In this document: in pieces, positions 7,325 through 14,272 of the stretch
Layout of the letters: each line of letters starts with the position of its first letter
Numbering within the stretch: the first letter of the stretch is position 1
NCBI GenBank assembly: GCA_041946685.1
Contig: JBHGAV010000054.1
Span: 1-26,910 of the forward strand
Source of the DNA: JBHGAV01 sp041946685
GTDB taxonomy: Bacteria; Acidobacteriota; Terriglobia; Bryobacterales; Bryobacteraceae
Direction of reading: 5' to 3'
Length of the DNA: 26,910 bases
Made by a program: the position numbers and the translations under genes
The notes under the pieces: generated by a model
Seen by the model: only the letters and a program-made list of their open reading frames with translations
Told to the model about the DNA's origin: nothing
Databases searched by the model: none

Positions 7325-9128
7325 CGCCGCCAGCCTCCGCCGCGGCCGGTTCACATACTTCCCTGTAGTGCCGGGACGCCTGGAGTTTGCGATCGAGCTG
7401 CGCCGGGCCTTGCTCGAAGAAAAGCCGCAGGTGGTGGCCGTGGAACTGCCGGCGACGCTGGAAGCCGCATACCGGAAGGCGATCGAGCGCCTCCCTGAGA
7501 TGTCGGTGATCCTCTACCCAGAAGAGGGCAAGGAAGAAGACCACGCCGTCTACGTCCCGGTCGAGCCCGCCGACCCGTTCACGGAAGCCGTCCGCACCGG
7601 CCTCGAGATCGGCGCGGAGGTCGTCTTCGCGGAGCCCGATTCCGGCGAGCGCCCCCACCTGGAGGATCGATACCCCGATCCCTATGCGCTCCGGCACATC
7701 GCCCTGGAGAAGTACGTCGAGGAGTATCGTGTCCGGCCGCAGCCGCGCTCCGGCGACATAGCGGCGCACGCGGCGGGCATTGCCTGGAAACTTCAGGGCG
7801 CTGACCCTCTGGCCCGGGTCTTCGTGGTGGTCTCGCTGAACCTCCTCGATCCGGTGCTCGACGCCATGGAGGAGCCGCAATCTCCCCCGGCCGGGCGAAG
7901 TTCGCGCTCCGGCGTCGAGCTTCTCAATCCGCACCCCGACTGCCTCAACGAGATCACCGTCGAGTACCCGTATCTGCAATACCGCTACGAGCAGTACCGC
8001 GAGGCGATGGGGGACGAAAGCCTCGCCGACCGCCGCCGGTCGCAGCTTGCGCTGCTGGCCGACGCGGAGAAGGCGTATGAGAAAGCTACCGGCGAACGCG
8101 TGACGCACTGGCAACGGAGGCTGCTCGGCCGCTACACGCGCAATCTGGCGCTTTCATCGGGCGGCTTGGTGGCGAGCCTGTTCGACGTTACCGTGGCCGC
8201 GCGTTCCATCGTGGATGACAACTACGGCTGGGACGTGTGGGAGACGGGAGGTAAGTACCCGCCGCAGAAGACCGAGAGCGACCTGGTGACGGTGAACCTT
8301 TCCGGCGAGGAGATCTGGCACAACACCCGGCGGATTCGCCTGCGTCGGCGGCTGCCCAAGCCCAAGCAGCGCCTAAAGCCCGTCGGGCTGAAGGGGCGGA
8401 AGAAGGAGAAGTTCCCCGGCGAGTGGGCTCAGCAGATCGACGGCGAGTCGATCTGCTCCTATCCGCCCGAGGACCTGGTGGTTGAGGACTACGGCCGTTT
8501 TCTTCAGAAAAAGGCCAGGAGCATCCTCTCGGAGGAGCGCACGCGCGTCGAGCCGTTCACGACCTCGGTGCTGGACGGGATCGACCTGAGGGAGACCATC
8601 CGGCACTGGCACGAGAAGAAGATCTACGTTCGCCAGTTCGACAAGATCGCGGGGGAGGTGGGTTCGGTGGTGGTCATCTTCGACGAGGACCGCGACGACC
8701 GCTACCCCTGGCTCACCACGTGGCTCGGCGAGCACGCCAACGAATCCGACATGGCCTTTTACTCGACCGACCCGTTCGAGCACCTGGTGGGACCTGGGGT
8801 CGGCCGGGCCGAGTACGGCGGGTTCCTCATGAGCCTGCCGCCCCGCCGCATGATCAACGTCTGGACCGATCCCGACTACGAATTTGCCGCGACCAAGCCC
8901 GAGCGTCTGCTGCTGGCCGGTATCGATTACTCGATCCACCGGCACGTGGTCTATGTGGCGGCCAAACCTCCGCGCACGATCTTTCGGACGATCGCCGGGC
9001 GCCTGGGCCGGTCGATTCTCTACATTCCCATCGGCCAGCTATCGCCGGCCAAGATGAAGAAGATTCGCGTGGTCCACGTCCTGGACAGCCACCGCCGCCG
9101 CCAGACGGCGAAAGAGTATATCTGGTGA
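7302..9128 (+). CDS. 608-residue MoxR-associated protein with TraB-like N-terminal region, function unknown
   Basis: The start overlaps the ATPase gene by 23 bp, with GAGG nine bases before the ATG at 7302. The N-terminal 200 residues (FAIELRRALLEEKPQVVAVE, then AVRTGLEIGAEVVFAEPD and FVVVSLNLLDPVLDAM) follow the pattern of TraB/ChaN-like proteins and of DUF5682-type proteins found with MoxR ATPases. The match is by pattern only. The middle has SGGLVASLFDVTVAARSIVD and a basic stretch (RRIRLRRRLPKPKQRLK). The C-terminal 180 residues contain VVVIFDEDRDDRYPW, MAFYSTDPFEHLVGPGVGR and YGGFLMSLPPRRMINVWTDP, which look highly constrained but match nothing I can name. There is no signal peptide or membrane helix, so it is probably cytoplasmic. 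Likely the client or effector of the neighbouring ATPase. Confidence 0.8.
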   Translation: MSLESAPDAASLRRGRFTYFPVVPGRLEFAIELRRALLEEKPQVVAVELPATLEAAYRKAIERLPEMSVILYPEEGKEEDHAVYVPVEPADPFTEAVRTGLEIGAEVVFAEPDSGERPHLEDRYPDPYALRHIALEKYVEEYRVRPQPRSGDIAAHAAGIAWKLQGADPLARVFVVVSLNLLDPVLDAMEEPQSPPAGRSSRSGVELLNPHPDCLNEITVEYPYLQYRYEQYREAMGDESLADRRRSQLALLADAEKAYEKATGERVTHWQRRLLGRYTRNLALSSGGLVASLFDVTVAARSIVDDNYGWDVWETGGKYPPQKTESDLVTVNLSGEEIWHNTRRIRLRRRLPKPKQRLKPVGLKGRKKEKFPGEWAQQIDGESICSYPPEDLVVEDYGRFLQKKARSILSEERTRVEPFTTSVLDGIDLRETIRHWHEKKIYVRQFDKIAGEVGSVVVIFDEDRDDRYPWLTTWLGEHANESDMAFYSTDPFEHLVGPGVGRAEYGGFLMSLPPRRMINVWTDPDYEFAATKPERLLLAGIDYSIHRHVVYVAAKPPRTIFRTIAGRLGRSILYIPIGQLSPAKMKKIRVVHVLDSHRRRQTAKEYIW

Positions 9129-9133
9129 CGCCG

Positions 9134-9162
9134 TTGCCTCCGGTAGGAGGAAATGTCATACT
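9134..9162 (+). promoter_or_regulatory. Candidate promoter of the mazE/mazF-like pair (leaderless)
   Basis: TTGCCT (9134-9139) and CATACT (9157-9162) are separated by 17 bp, each matching 4 of 6 consensus sigma-70 bases. The -10 ends 6 bp before the antitoxin ATG (9169), so the transcript would start at or next to the start codon. This fits the lack of a properly spaced ribosome binding site for that ATG. The AGGAGG at 9145-9150 instead serves, in spacing, an out-of-frame ATG at 9153. Confidence 0.4.
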
Positions 9163-9168
9163 TGAGGC

Positions 9169-9402
9169 ATGGTCGTCAAAGTCGCCGTCACCTTGGACAA
9201 GCGGGCGGTCGCGGACCTGGACCGCTGGGTGCGCGAAGGCCGCTACCCGAATCGCAGCAGGGCGCTGCAGCGGGCAGTTGACCTCCTCGCAGAGCGCGAA
9301 AAGAGATCGAGGCTGGCACGCGAACTGGCCAGACTCGATCCCGAGGAGGAAAAGAGACTGGCCGAGGAAGGCTTGGGAGATCGTTCGTGGCCCGCATTCT
9401 GA
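9169..9402 (+). CDS. Ribbon-helix-helix antitoxin of a MazF-type module
   Basis: A 77-residue protein beginning MVVKVAVTLDKRAVADLDRW. The beta-strand plus two helices (VKVAVTLDKRAVADLDRWVR, then NRSRALQRAVDLL) is the CopG/MazE-like RHH DNA-binding fold at residues 2-45. The charged helical tail (REKRSRLARELARLDPEEEK) would wrap the toxin and block its active site. It overlaps the toxin gene by 16 bp, the usual arrangement. An in-frame TGA sits just upstream of the ATG, so the start cannot be earlier. The pair should autorepress its own promoter. Confidence 0.87.
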   Translation: MVVKVAVTLDKRAVADLDRWVREGRYPNRSRALQRAVDLLAEREKRSRLARELARLDPEEEKRLAEEGLGDRSWPAF

Positions 9403-9722
9403 GGGGTGAGATCTACTGGGCCGATCTGAATCCAGTCCGGGGCAGGGAGCAGGCCGGTCACCGGCCGGTTCTTGTCTTGAGTAACCATCTCTTCAACCAG
9501 CGATCAGGCACGGTCATCGCGATGGCTGTCACCGGCCAGCCGCAGCGCGCCGGGTTCCCCCTGACCTTCGCGCTGCCCGACTCGACGCTGTCCAAGCCCT
9601 CCTGGGTGAAGATATCGCAAGTTCGCACCATCTCCGTGGAGCGCCTCGGCAGGCGCCTCGGCTCAGTCGAAGCCGAAGACATCGACCGCATCATCGACGG
9701 ATTAAACGAACTGCTGAGCTGA
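9387..9722 (+). CDS. mazF: MazF/PemK-family mRNA interferase toxin
   Basis: A 111-residue type II toxin that would cleave single-stranded RNA at short sequences. It starts with GTG at 9387 inside the antitoxin gene. Family motifs: RGEIYWADLNPVRGREQAGHRPVLVLSN (residues 6-33, in which GREQAGHRPVLV is the conserved loop with the catalytic Arg), then GTVIAMAVTG and PSWVKISQVRTISVERLGRRLG (C-terminal, with conserved KISQVRTI). Length matches MazF/PemK (about 110). All expected core residues are visible, so it looks intact and active. Confidence 0.93.
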   Translation: MARILRGEIYWADLNPVRGREQAGHRPVLVLSNHLFNQRSGTVIAMAVTGQPQRAGFPLTFALPDSTLSKPSWVKISQVRTISVERLGRRLGSVEAEDIDRIIDGLNELLS

Positions 9723-9778
9723 ACGGCTGCGGCGTCCGGTTGAGTGCCCGGGCCTCGACGCCGGTGTCCGTCCACCTC

Positions 9779-9814
9779 TTGACATCTTCATGCCGCATGA
9801 GCGACAATATGTAA
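9779..9814 (+). promoter_or_regulatory. Candidate promoter and BlaI-type operator before the blaI/M56 pair
   Basis: A perfect -35 TTGACA (9779-9784) is followed after 18 bp by GACAAT (9803-9808). The -10 overlaps GACAATATGTAA (9803-9814), an ACA-N3-TGT dyad resembling the TACATATGTA core of known BlaI/MecI operators. The ATG at 9822 lies only 13 bp beyond the -10, giving a very short or absent leader. Repressor binding here would block RNA polymerase, consistent with autoregulation. The operator call is inference from similarity to the published Bacillus and Staphylococcus sites. Confidence 0.5.
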
Positions 9815-9821
9815 CGCTACG

Positions 9822-10223
9822 ATGAATAGCTCACCCAATGCGCCAAAGAAGCTGGGGGAACTCGAACACCTGGTGATGGAGTTCATCTGGTCACATGGTC
9901 CGGCCACGGCGGAACAGGTTCGGGAAGCGCTCGCCGCGCGCCACCCCATGAAGGAATCGACCACGCGCACGATCCTGCGAAGGCTGGAAGCTAAGGGGTA
10001 CCTGACGCACCGTGTAGACGGCCGCACCCACGTCTACGCATACACCGAGCGGCCTCCGAACGTCGCCGCTCGGGCCGTTCGTCAGATCGTGGAGCGCTTC
10101 TGCGGCGGCTCGGTCGAACAGCTCCTGGTCGGGATGGTGAACAACGACGTGATTGACCGGCATGAGCTTCAGCGTCTGGCCCGCAAGATCGCCCGGCGCC
10201 GGGGCTGCCGGCCGGAGGATTGA
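9822..10223 (+). CDS. blaI: BlaI/MecI-family transcriptional repressor
   Basis: A 133-residue winged-helix repressor. The N-terminal domain (LGELEHLVMEFIWSHGPATA, then EQVREALAARHPMKESTTRT and ILRRLEAKGYLTHRVDGRTH) is the Penicillinase_R fold at residues 11-70. The tail (AVRQIVERFCGGSVEQLLVG) is the dimerisation region where such repressors are normally proteolysed during induction. The gene ends 1 bp before the M56 peptidase gene. In known blaI-blaR1 systems the peptidase senses a cell-wall signal and triggers repressor loss. No beta-lactamase lies nearby, so in this genome the signal and regulon are unknown, as is common in Acidobacteriota. Confidence 0.92.
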   Translation: MNSSPNAPKKLGELEHLVMEFIWSHGPATAEQVREALAARHPMKESTTRTILRRLEAKGYLTHRVDGRTHVYAYTERPPNVAARAVRQIVERFCGGSVEQLLVGMVNNDVIDRHELQRLARKIARRRGCRPED

Positions 10224-10224
10224 G

Positions 10225-11727
10225 ATGGACCTCGGTTCCGTCACTCTTTGGCTTCTGGTGGACTCCTCGGTGAAGGCTCTGCTATTGGCGGCGTTGGCAC
10301 AGACCGCGCTGTGGCTTGGCGGGGTGCGCTCCGTTTCGATCATTCACGCGGTCTGGACGGTCACGTTGGGAGCCATGTTGCTCTTGCCGTTCTTGCTCCC
10401 TCTAGTGCCGGACCTGCCCATCCAAGTTCTGCCGCCCCGGCAGTTGGCGCCCCATGCCGATGCGATGTTGATCGTTGACACGGACATTGTCTCAACCGGA
10501 ACAGCGGCCGTCAGGGGCGGCCTCTTCTGGTACTCCCAGTTGACCTGGAAACACATGGCACTGGGAGTGTACGGACTTGGCCTGCTGGTAATGCTGGGCC
10601 GGCTCCTGTTTGGCTGCGTGCTGATGAGACGCCTCGCGAGGTCGTGTATCCCTGTGCGCGACGTATCTGCAACGGCCCTTCTTGAGCGCCATGCCGGCGT
10701 TCGTTGTCCGCCACTGCTGGAAAGCCCCGGACTCTTGGTTCCCGCGACCACCGGCGCTCTTGCTCCTCGAATCTTGCTGCCTGCGGGCTGGAGGGGGTGG
10801 GACGGGCGGAAACTCGAAGCAACGCTGGTCCATGAACTGGCTCACGTGCGCCGGAGAGATCCGCTCATCGCGCTCATCTCGATCCTCAACAAGTCCGTAT
10901 TCTGGTTCCACCCCCTGGCGTGGTGGCTTGAGCGCAAACTCGCTCTGCTGGCGGAGCAGGCCGCAGACGACTCGACTCTTCTCGCCGTCGGCGATCGCTG
11001 CGCCTATGCCTCTTCCATTCTGGAAATGGCCTTGGTGGCCGGCGTCAAGCCGGGGCGGCTTCGCTGGGAGGCGGTGTCCATGGCCAGCCGGTCGGAGTTG
11101 CGGCGGCGGATCGACCGGCTGCTGGATGAGTCTCTCAGACTGTCACCGGGAGTGGGCGCGGGCCGATGGCTGGCGATGTGCGGCCTGGGGGCTGTGGTAC
11201 TCAGCGGCGTGGCCGCGCTCCGGGTGGAAGCCGCGCCTGCGCTTGCTGGCAAGGAGCTTCCTATTCATTACCAGAGGTGGCTGGACCAGGACGTGGGATA
11301 CATCATCTCCGATGAGGAACGGAGCGCGCTCTTGCAACTCAAGACCGACGAGGAACGTGCGGGCTTCATTGAGCAGTTCTGGCTGAAGCGTGATCCCACA
11401 CCGGGAACCGCCCCCAACGAGTTCAAGGAAGAACACTACAGGCGGATTGCCTACTCCAACAGCCGCTTCCCCTGGAGCCTGCCCGGCTGGCGCAGTGATC
11501 GTGGACGCATCTACATCATCTTGGGCCCGCCGGACGAGATTGAGTCCCACCCGGACGGTTCCCAAGGATCGCCTCCATATGAGATCTGGCGCTACCGCTG
11601 GGTCGATAAGGTCGGGCACAACGTTGAACTGAGGTTCAACGACCCGATGTATACAGGAGAGTACCGGCTTCAACCGGACGCCCGCACACAACACCTCATA
11701 CCGGCCGGACGGGATCCCGCGAAGTGA
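10225..11727 (+). CDS. M56 (BlaR1/MecR1-type) membrane peptidase fused to a GWxTD domain
   Basis: A 500-residue membrane protein from ATG 10225, with GGAGG 6 bp upstream, inside the blaI stop region. Hydrophobic helices occur near residues 8-30, 40-62, 108-132 and 313-333. The zinc protease site is HELAH (203-207) with Glu244 in LLAEQAADD as the probable third ligand, as in BlaR1. The usual penicillin-binding sensor domain is missing. After the last helix, residues 345-500 form a GWxTD-type domain: QRWLDQDVGYIISDEER, FIEQFWLKRDPTPGT, GWRSDRGRIYIILGPPDEI (421-439) and EIWRYR. GWxTD domains are widespread in Acidobacteriota and have no established biochemical role. The fusion suggests that this periplasmic or cytoplasmic module senses or transmits the signal leading to BlaI cleavage. 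The frame upstream of 10225 belongs to blaI in another frame. Confidence 0.88.
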   Translation: MDLGSVTLWLLVDSSVKALLLAALAQTALWLGGVRSVSIIHAVWTVTLGAMLLLPFLLPLVPDLPIQVLPPRQLAPHADAMLIVDTDIVSTGTAAVRGGLFWYSQLTWKHMALGVYGLGLLVMLGRLLFGCVLMRRLARSCIPVRDVSATALLERHAGVRCPPLLESPGLLVPATTGALAPRILLPAGWRGWDGRKLEATLVHELAHVRRRDPLIALISILNKSVFWFHPLAWWLERKLALLAEQAADDSTLLAVGDRCAYASSILEMALVAGVKPGRLRWEAVSMASRSELRRRIDRLLDESLRLSPGVGAGRWLAMCGLGAVVLSGVAALRVEAAPALAGKELPIHYQRWLDQDVGYIISDEERSALLQLKTDEERAGFIEQFWLKRDPTPGTAPNEFKEEHYRRIAYSNSRFPWSLPGWRSDRGRIYIILGPPDEIESHPDGSQGSPPYEIWRYRWVDKVGHNVELRFNDPMYTGEYRLQPDARTQHLIPAGRDPAK

Positions 11728-11736
11728 GCTTCGCGG
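11717..11736 (+). terminator. GC-rich stem-loop across the M56 gene stop
   Basis: CCGCGAAG and CTTCGCGG form a perfect 8-bp stem with a TGAG loop. The loop contains the TGA stop codon of the M56 gene, and TTCCCTCT follows. It could be a weak intrinsic terminator or an mRNA 3'-end stabiliser; there is no true U-tract. Confidence 0.45.
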
Positions 11737-11790
11737 TTCCCTCTGAGACCGCAGATACTCGTAAGATAGGGATGGTCACCCTTCAACGAC

Positions 11791-12258
11791 ATGAGACTCT
11801 TTTTTCCGGTCTCATTGGTCTTCCTCACGCTGGGCGTGCTTTACGCCCAATCCTGCCCGCAGGCTGAGATCTCGAATGGGCTGGTGCGGGCGGGGCTCTA
11901 CCTTCCCGGCGGGCCGGGCTTTTTGGTGAGGTCTCCTTTCGAGCCTCGTGGCAAACTCACCCCGGACAAGGCGTTGGAGCTGAGGGGACGCGAGCTTCAT
12001 TTCGTCCGGGAACTTCAGGGGCAGGAAACTGCCATGGCGATTCTGGAAGGTTTCAAGGCCGCCGCCGAGGAGAACGACGTCACGATCGAAAACCAAACGA
12101 CCGGCGCGTGCGTCAGAATTACCGGAGATTGGCCCCTGGACGGGCTGCGGGTTTTCTTTAGAAGGCCGAACGTCTGTCCCGAGACCTTCTTTCGCTTGCG
12201 GATCGGCCCCGGCCAGGTGGCACAATGGGGTACACGGTATCTCTTTTACAGAAGGTGA
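11791..12258 (+). CDS. Small secreted protein, function unknown
   Basis: A 155-residue protein with a signal peptide (MRLFFPVSLVFLTLGVLYA, cleavage probably before QSCPQAE). The mature part has EISNGLVRAGLYLPGGPGFL, which resembles the start of larger secreted acidobacterial proteins, but the continuation does not. It has four cysteines in total, at least two of which could form a disulfide in the periplasm. It sits 3 bp upstream of the first Ycf48-like gene and is probably in one operon with both propeller genes. A TAAGAT box at 11762-11767 may be a -10 element. No function can be assigned. Confidence 0.72.
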   Translation: MRLFFPVSLVFLTLGVLYAQSCPQAEISNGLVRAGLYLPGGPGFLVRSPFEPRGKLTPDKALELRGRELHFVRELQGQETAMAILEGFKAAAEENDVTIENQTTGACVRITGDWPLDGLRVFFRRPNVCPETFFRLRIGPGQVAQWGTRYLFYRR

Positions 12259-12261
12259 TTT

Positions 12262-13203
12262 ATGCGCAGGCTATTCTTGCTTCTTCTGGTTTCGTGGTGC
12301 GGTTGCTATGCGGCCGGTAACAACGTTTGCAGGCCATTGGACGCGGGCGCGGGTCCCACCGGGATTTGGCTGCTCTGCCAGGACGGCCGGATCCTGCTGA
12401 GCCCGGATGACGGCAACACTTGGCAGGTGAAGAACGTCAAGGCGGAGGCCGCCCTCCGTTCGGCCGCCTTTGTGGACGCGCGGCGCGGTTTCGTGGTTGG
12501 CAACTCCGGCACGCTGCTCGGGACCGAAGACGGCGGCGCCACCTGGCGCAAGATGGAACTGCCCGTGACCAACAACCTGACCACCATCGAATTCAAGGGC
12601 GAGGCGGGCTGGATCGCCGGTTACGGAGGCGTGGTCTTTCACAGCGAGGACGGAGGCCGCTCTTGGACGCGGCAGAAGAGCGCGGTGTCGCAGCCGCTGG
12701 AATGCCTGTTCTTCCTCGACGCCCAGCACGGATGGGCCGGCGGCTGGATCGGCAACATCATGTACACCACGGACGGCGGCCGCACTTGGAGAGCGGGCGA
12801 CACGCCTAAAATGGCATGGACCGTCAATGCGATCCAGTTCCGGGACCCCAAGAATGGCTGGGCGGTGGGCTTTGCCGGCCAGATCCTTCGGACGAAGGAT
12901 GGGGGCGCCACCTGGACGCCGGCGCCCAGCCCGACCAACTTTTCGCTCACCTCGATCCTGTTCGACAGCTCCGGCACGGGATGGATCACTGCGGACAACG
13001 ATTTGCTGGTGAGCAGGGATGGAGGCGAGAGCTGGCAGTTCGTCGAGCTGGCCGGTCAACCGTTTTTCAACAGGTTGATCCGCGCCGGCAAGTCGCTGTG
13101 GGCCGTGGGCCAATACGGAAGGTTTGAACTGGCGGCCGGCAAACAGGAGTGGCAGGACGTCGGTTTGCCGCAGCCGGACAGTTCCACCATCGCCGCAAGG
13201 TAG
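12262..13203 (+). CDS. Secreted Ycf48-like beta-propeller protein (copy 1)
   Basis: A 313-residue protein with signal peptide MRRLFLLLLVSWCGCYA followed by Ycf48/sortilin-type propeller blades. Each blade of about 42 residues ends in a DGG-x-TW (Asp-box-like) motif: SPDDGNTW, TEDGGATW, SEDGGRSW, TTDGGRTW, TKDGGATW and SRDGGESW. Between them occurs the glycine-rich GW-xx-G pattern (GWIAGYGGVV, GWAGGWIGNI, GWAVGFAGQI). Six or seven blades are expected, closing with LWAVGQYGRF. In cyanobacteria Ycf48 assists photosystem II assembly; here there is no photosynthesis gene and the export signal points to a periplasmic or surface binding role. Cysteines in the signal region (CGCYA) leave open a lipoprotein form. 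A close paralogue follows directly. Confidence 0.86.
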   Translation: MRRLFLLLLVSWCGCYAAGNNVCRPLDAGAGPTGIWLLCQDGRILLSPDDGNTWQVKNVKAEAALRSAAFVDARRGFVVGNSGTLLGTEDGGATWRKMELPVTNNLTTIEFKGEAGWIAGYGGVVFHSEDGGRSWTRQKSAVSQPLECLFFLDAQHGWAGGWIGNIMYTTDGGRTWRAGDTPKMAWTVNAIQFRDPKNGWAVGFAGQILRTKDGGATWTPAPSPTNFSLTSILFDSSGTGWITADNDLLVSRDGGESWQFVELAGQPFFNRLIRAGKSLWAVGQYGRFELAAGKQEWQDVGLPQPDSSTIAAR

Positions 13204-13229
13204 CACTGCCTGCGACCGAAGCCCGGCCT

Positions 13230-13265
13230 TCTGCATCTGCTTATGCAGAGGGACAACCATGCAGA
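13230..13265 (+). promoter_or_regulatory. Alternative hairpin at the start of the second Ycf48-like gene
   Basis: TCTGCAT (13230-13236) can pair perfectly with ATGCAGA at 13243-13249, leaving the GAGGG ribosome binding site just outside. It can equally pair with ATGCAGA at 13259-13265, which contains the start codon and would enclose the ribosome binding site in the loop. The two pairings are mutually exclusive. Whether they matter in the cell is unknown. Confidence 0.3.
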
Positions 13266-14272
13266 GATTGGTACCACTGGGAGTGTTTCTACTGGCGGGA
13301 ATGGGCCTCGCCCGGGCGGCCGACGTGGGCGGAGAGTCATGCTGGATCAGAAGCGTCGCCTCGTCAGAAGACACGGTGTGGGTTTTGTGCGACGAGAGCC
13401 GCCTCTTCATGACAGCGGACTACGGCTCAACGTGGACTCCCACCCTCCTGCCCAAGGTGGGCACGCTGCGCGCGGTGAGCTTCCAGGATTCCCGGCGCGG
13501 TTGGGTAGCCGGGGACGGTGGTCTCCTCCTCGCGACCCAGGACGGCGGCTTCAACTGGCGCAAAGTGGATCTGCCGACTTCCGAGCGCCTTACGGACATT
13601 GAATGGCAGGGAGAATCGGGCTGGATCTCCGGCTACGGGGGAGTGATCGTCCACACCGGCGACGGCGGCAGGACCTGGACCTTGCAGAGCAGCGGCGTAA
13701 GGCAACCGCTGGAGAATCTTTACTTCCTGGACGCCGATCACGGCTGGGCCGTGGGCTGGGTGGGCACCATCGTCCGCACGACCGATGGCGGTCACCACTG
13801 GGAAGCGGTCCCGGCGCGCAGCGATCTGATGTGGTCCCTCAGTTCGGTGTATTTCCGCGACAGACAGAACGGTTGGGCGGTGGGCTTTGCGGGGCAGATC
13901 CTGCGCAGCCGCGACGGGGGAGTCACCTGGGAGGCTCAGGAGAGCCCGGTCAAGGTTTGGCTCAACTCGGTTATGTTCGACCGTTGGGGGCGAGGTTGGA
14001 TCGCGGCGGACACGCATCTTCTCCGAAGCGAGGATGGGGGGAACACCTGGCAAGCCGAACCCACGCAGGACCGGATGTTTCTTAGCTGGCTGACGCGGAC
14101 CGATGATACCCTCTGGGCAGTGGGCCAGTATGGCGTCTTGAAGCAGTCTCCCGACGGTCTCGCCTGGCGCCAGGTGCGTACGCCAGGCCAGATCGACGCG
14201 CCGCCCACCCGCTACGAGCGCGCCGCCTCAGCGGCGTCCGTCCAAGCGCCTAGCCGAGGCGTCGCGCGGTAG
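13259..14272 (+). CDS. Secreted Ycf48-like beta-propeller protein (copy 2)
   Basis: A 337-residue paralogue of the preceding gene, starting at ATG 13259 with GAGGG upstream and signal peptide MQRLVPLGVFLLAGMGLARA. Blade motifs occur in the same order: TADYGSTW, TQDGGFNW, TGDGGRTW, TTDGGHHW, SRDGGVTW and SEDGGNTW. The sequences GWISGYGGVIVH, QPLENLYFLDADHGWAVGW and NGWAVGFAGQILR match copy 1 almost residue for residue. The tail extends about 25 residues further and overlaps the convergent 915-residue gene by 23 bp. The open frame reaches back to 13124, but that part is antisense-free overlap with copy 1 and lacks a signal peptide at its start. A recent tandem duplication is likely, with divergence at the edges of the blades, the usual ligand-binding face. 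Confidence 0.86.
   Translation: MQRLVPLGVFLLAGMGLARAADVGGESCWIRSVASSEDTVWVLCDESRLFMTADYGSTWTPTLLPKVGTLRAVSFQDSRRGWVAGDGGLLLATQDGGFNWRKVDLPTSERLTDIEWQGESGWISGYGGVIVHTGDGGRTWTLQSSGVRQPLENLYFLDADHGWAVGWVGTIVRTTDGGHHWEAVPARSDLMWSLSSVYFRDRQNGWAVGFAGQILRSRDGGVTWEAQESPVKVWLNSVMFDRWGRGWIAADTHLLRSEDGGNTWQAEPTQDRMFLSWLTRTDDTLWAVGQYGVLKQSPDGLAWRQVRTPGQIDAPPTRYERAASAASVQAPSRGVAR

Noticed and set aside
6434..7354. Upstream extension of the secreted OB-fold protein to a 776-residue product
   Set aside because: The extension is antisense to the AAA+ gene, and a signal peptide begins only at 6418-6433.
7302..9128. Reading the 608-residue protein as an erythromycin esterase or peptidase
   Set aside because: The N-terminal pattern is TraB-like only in outline and the catalytic residues of those enzymes are not evident.
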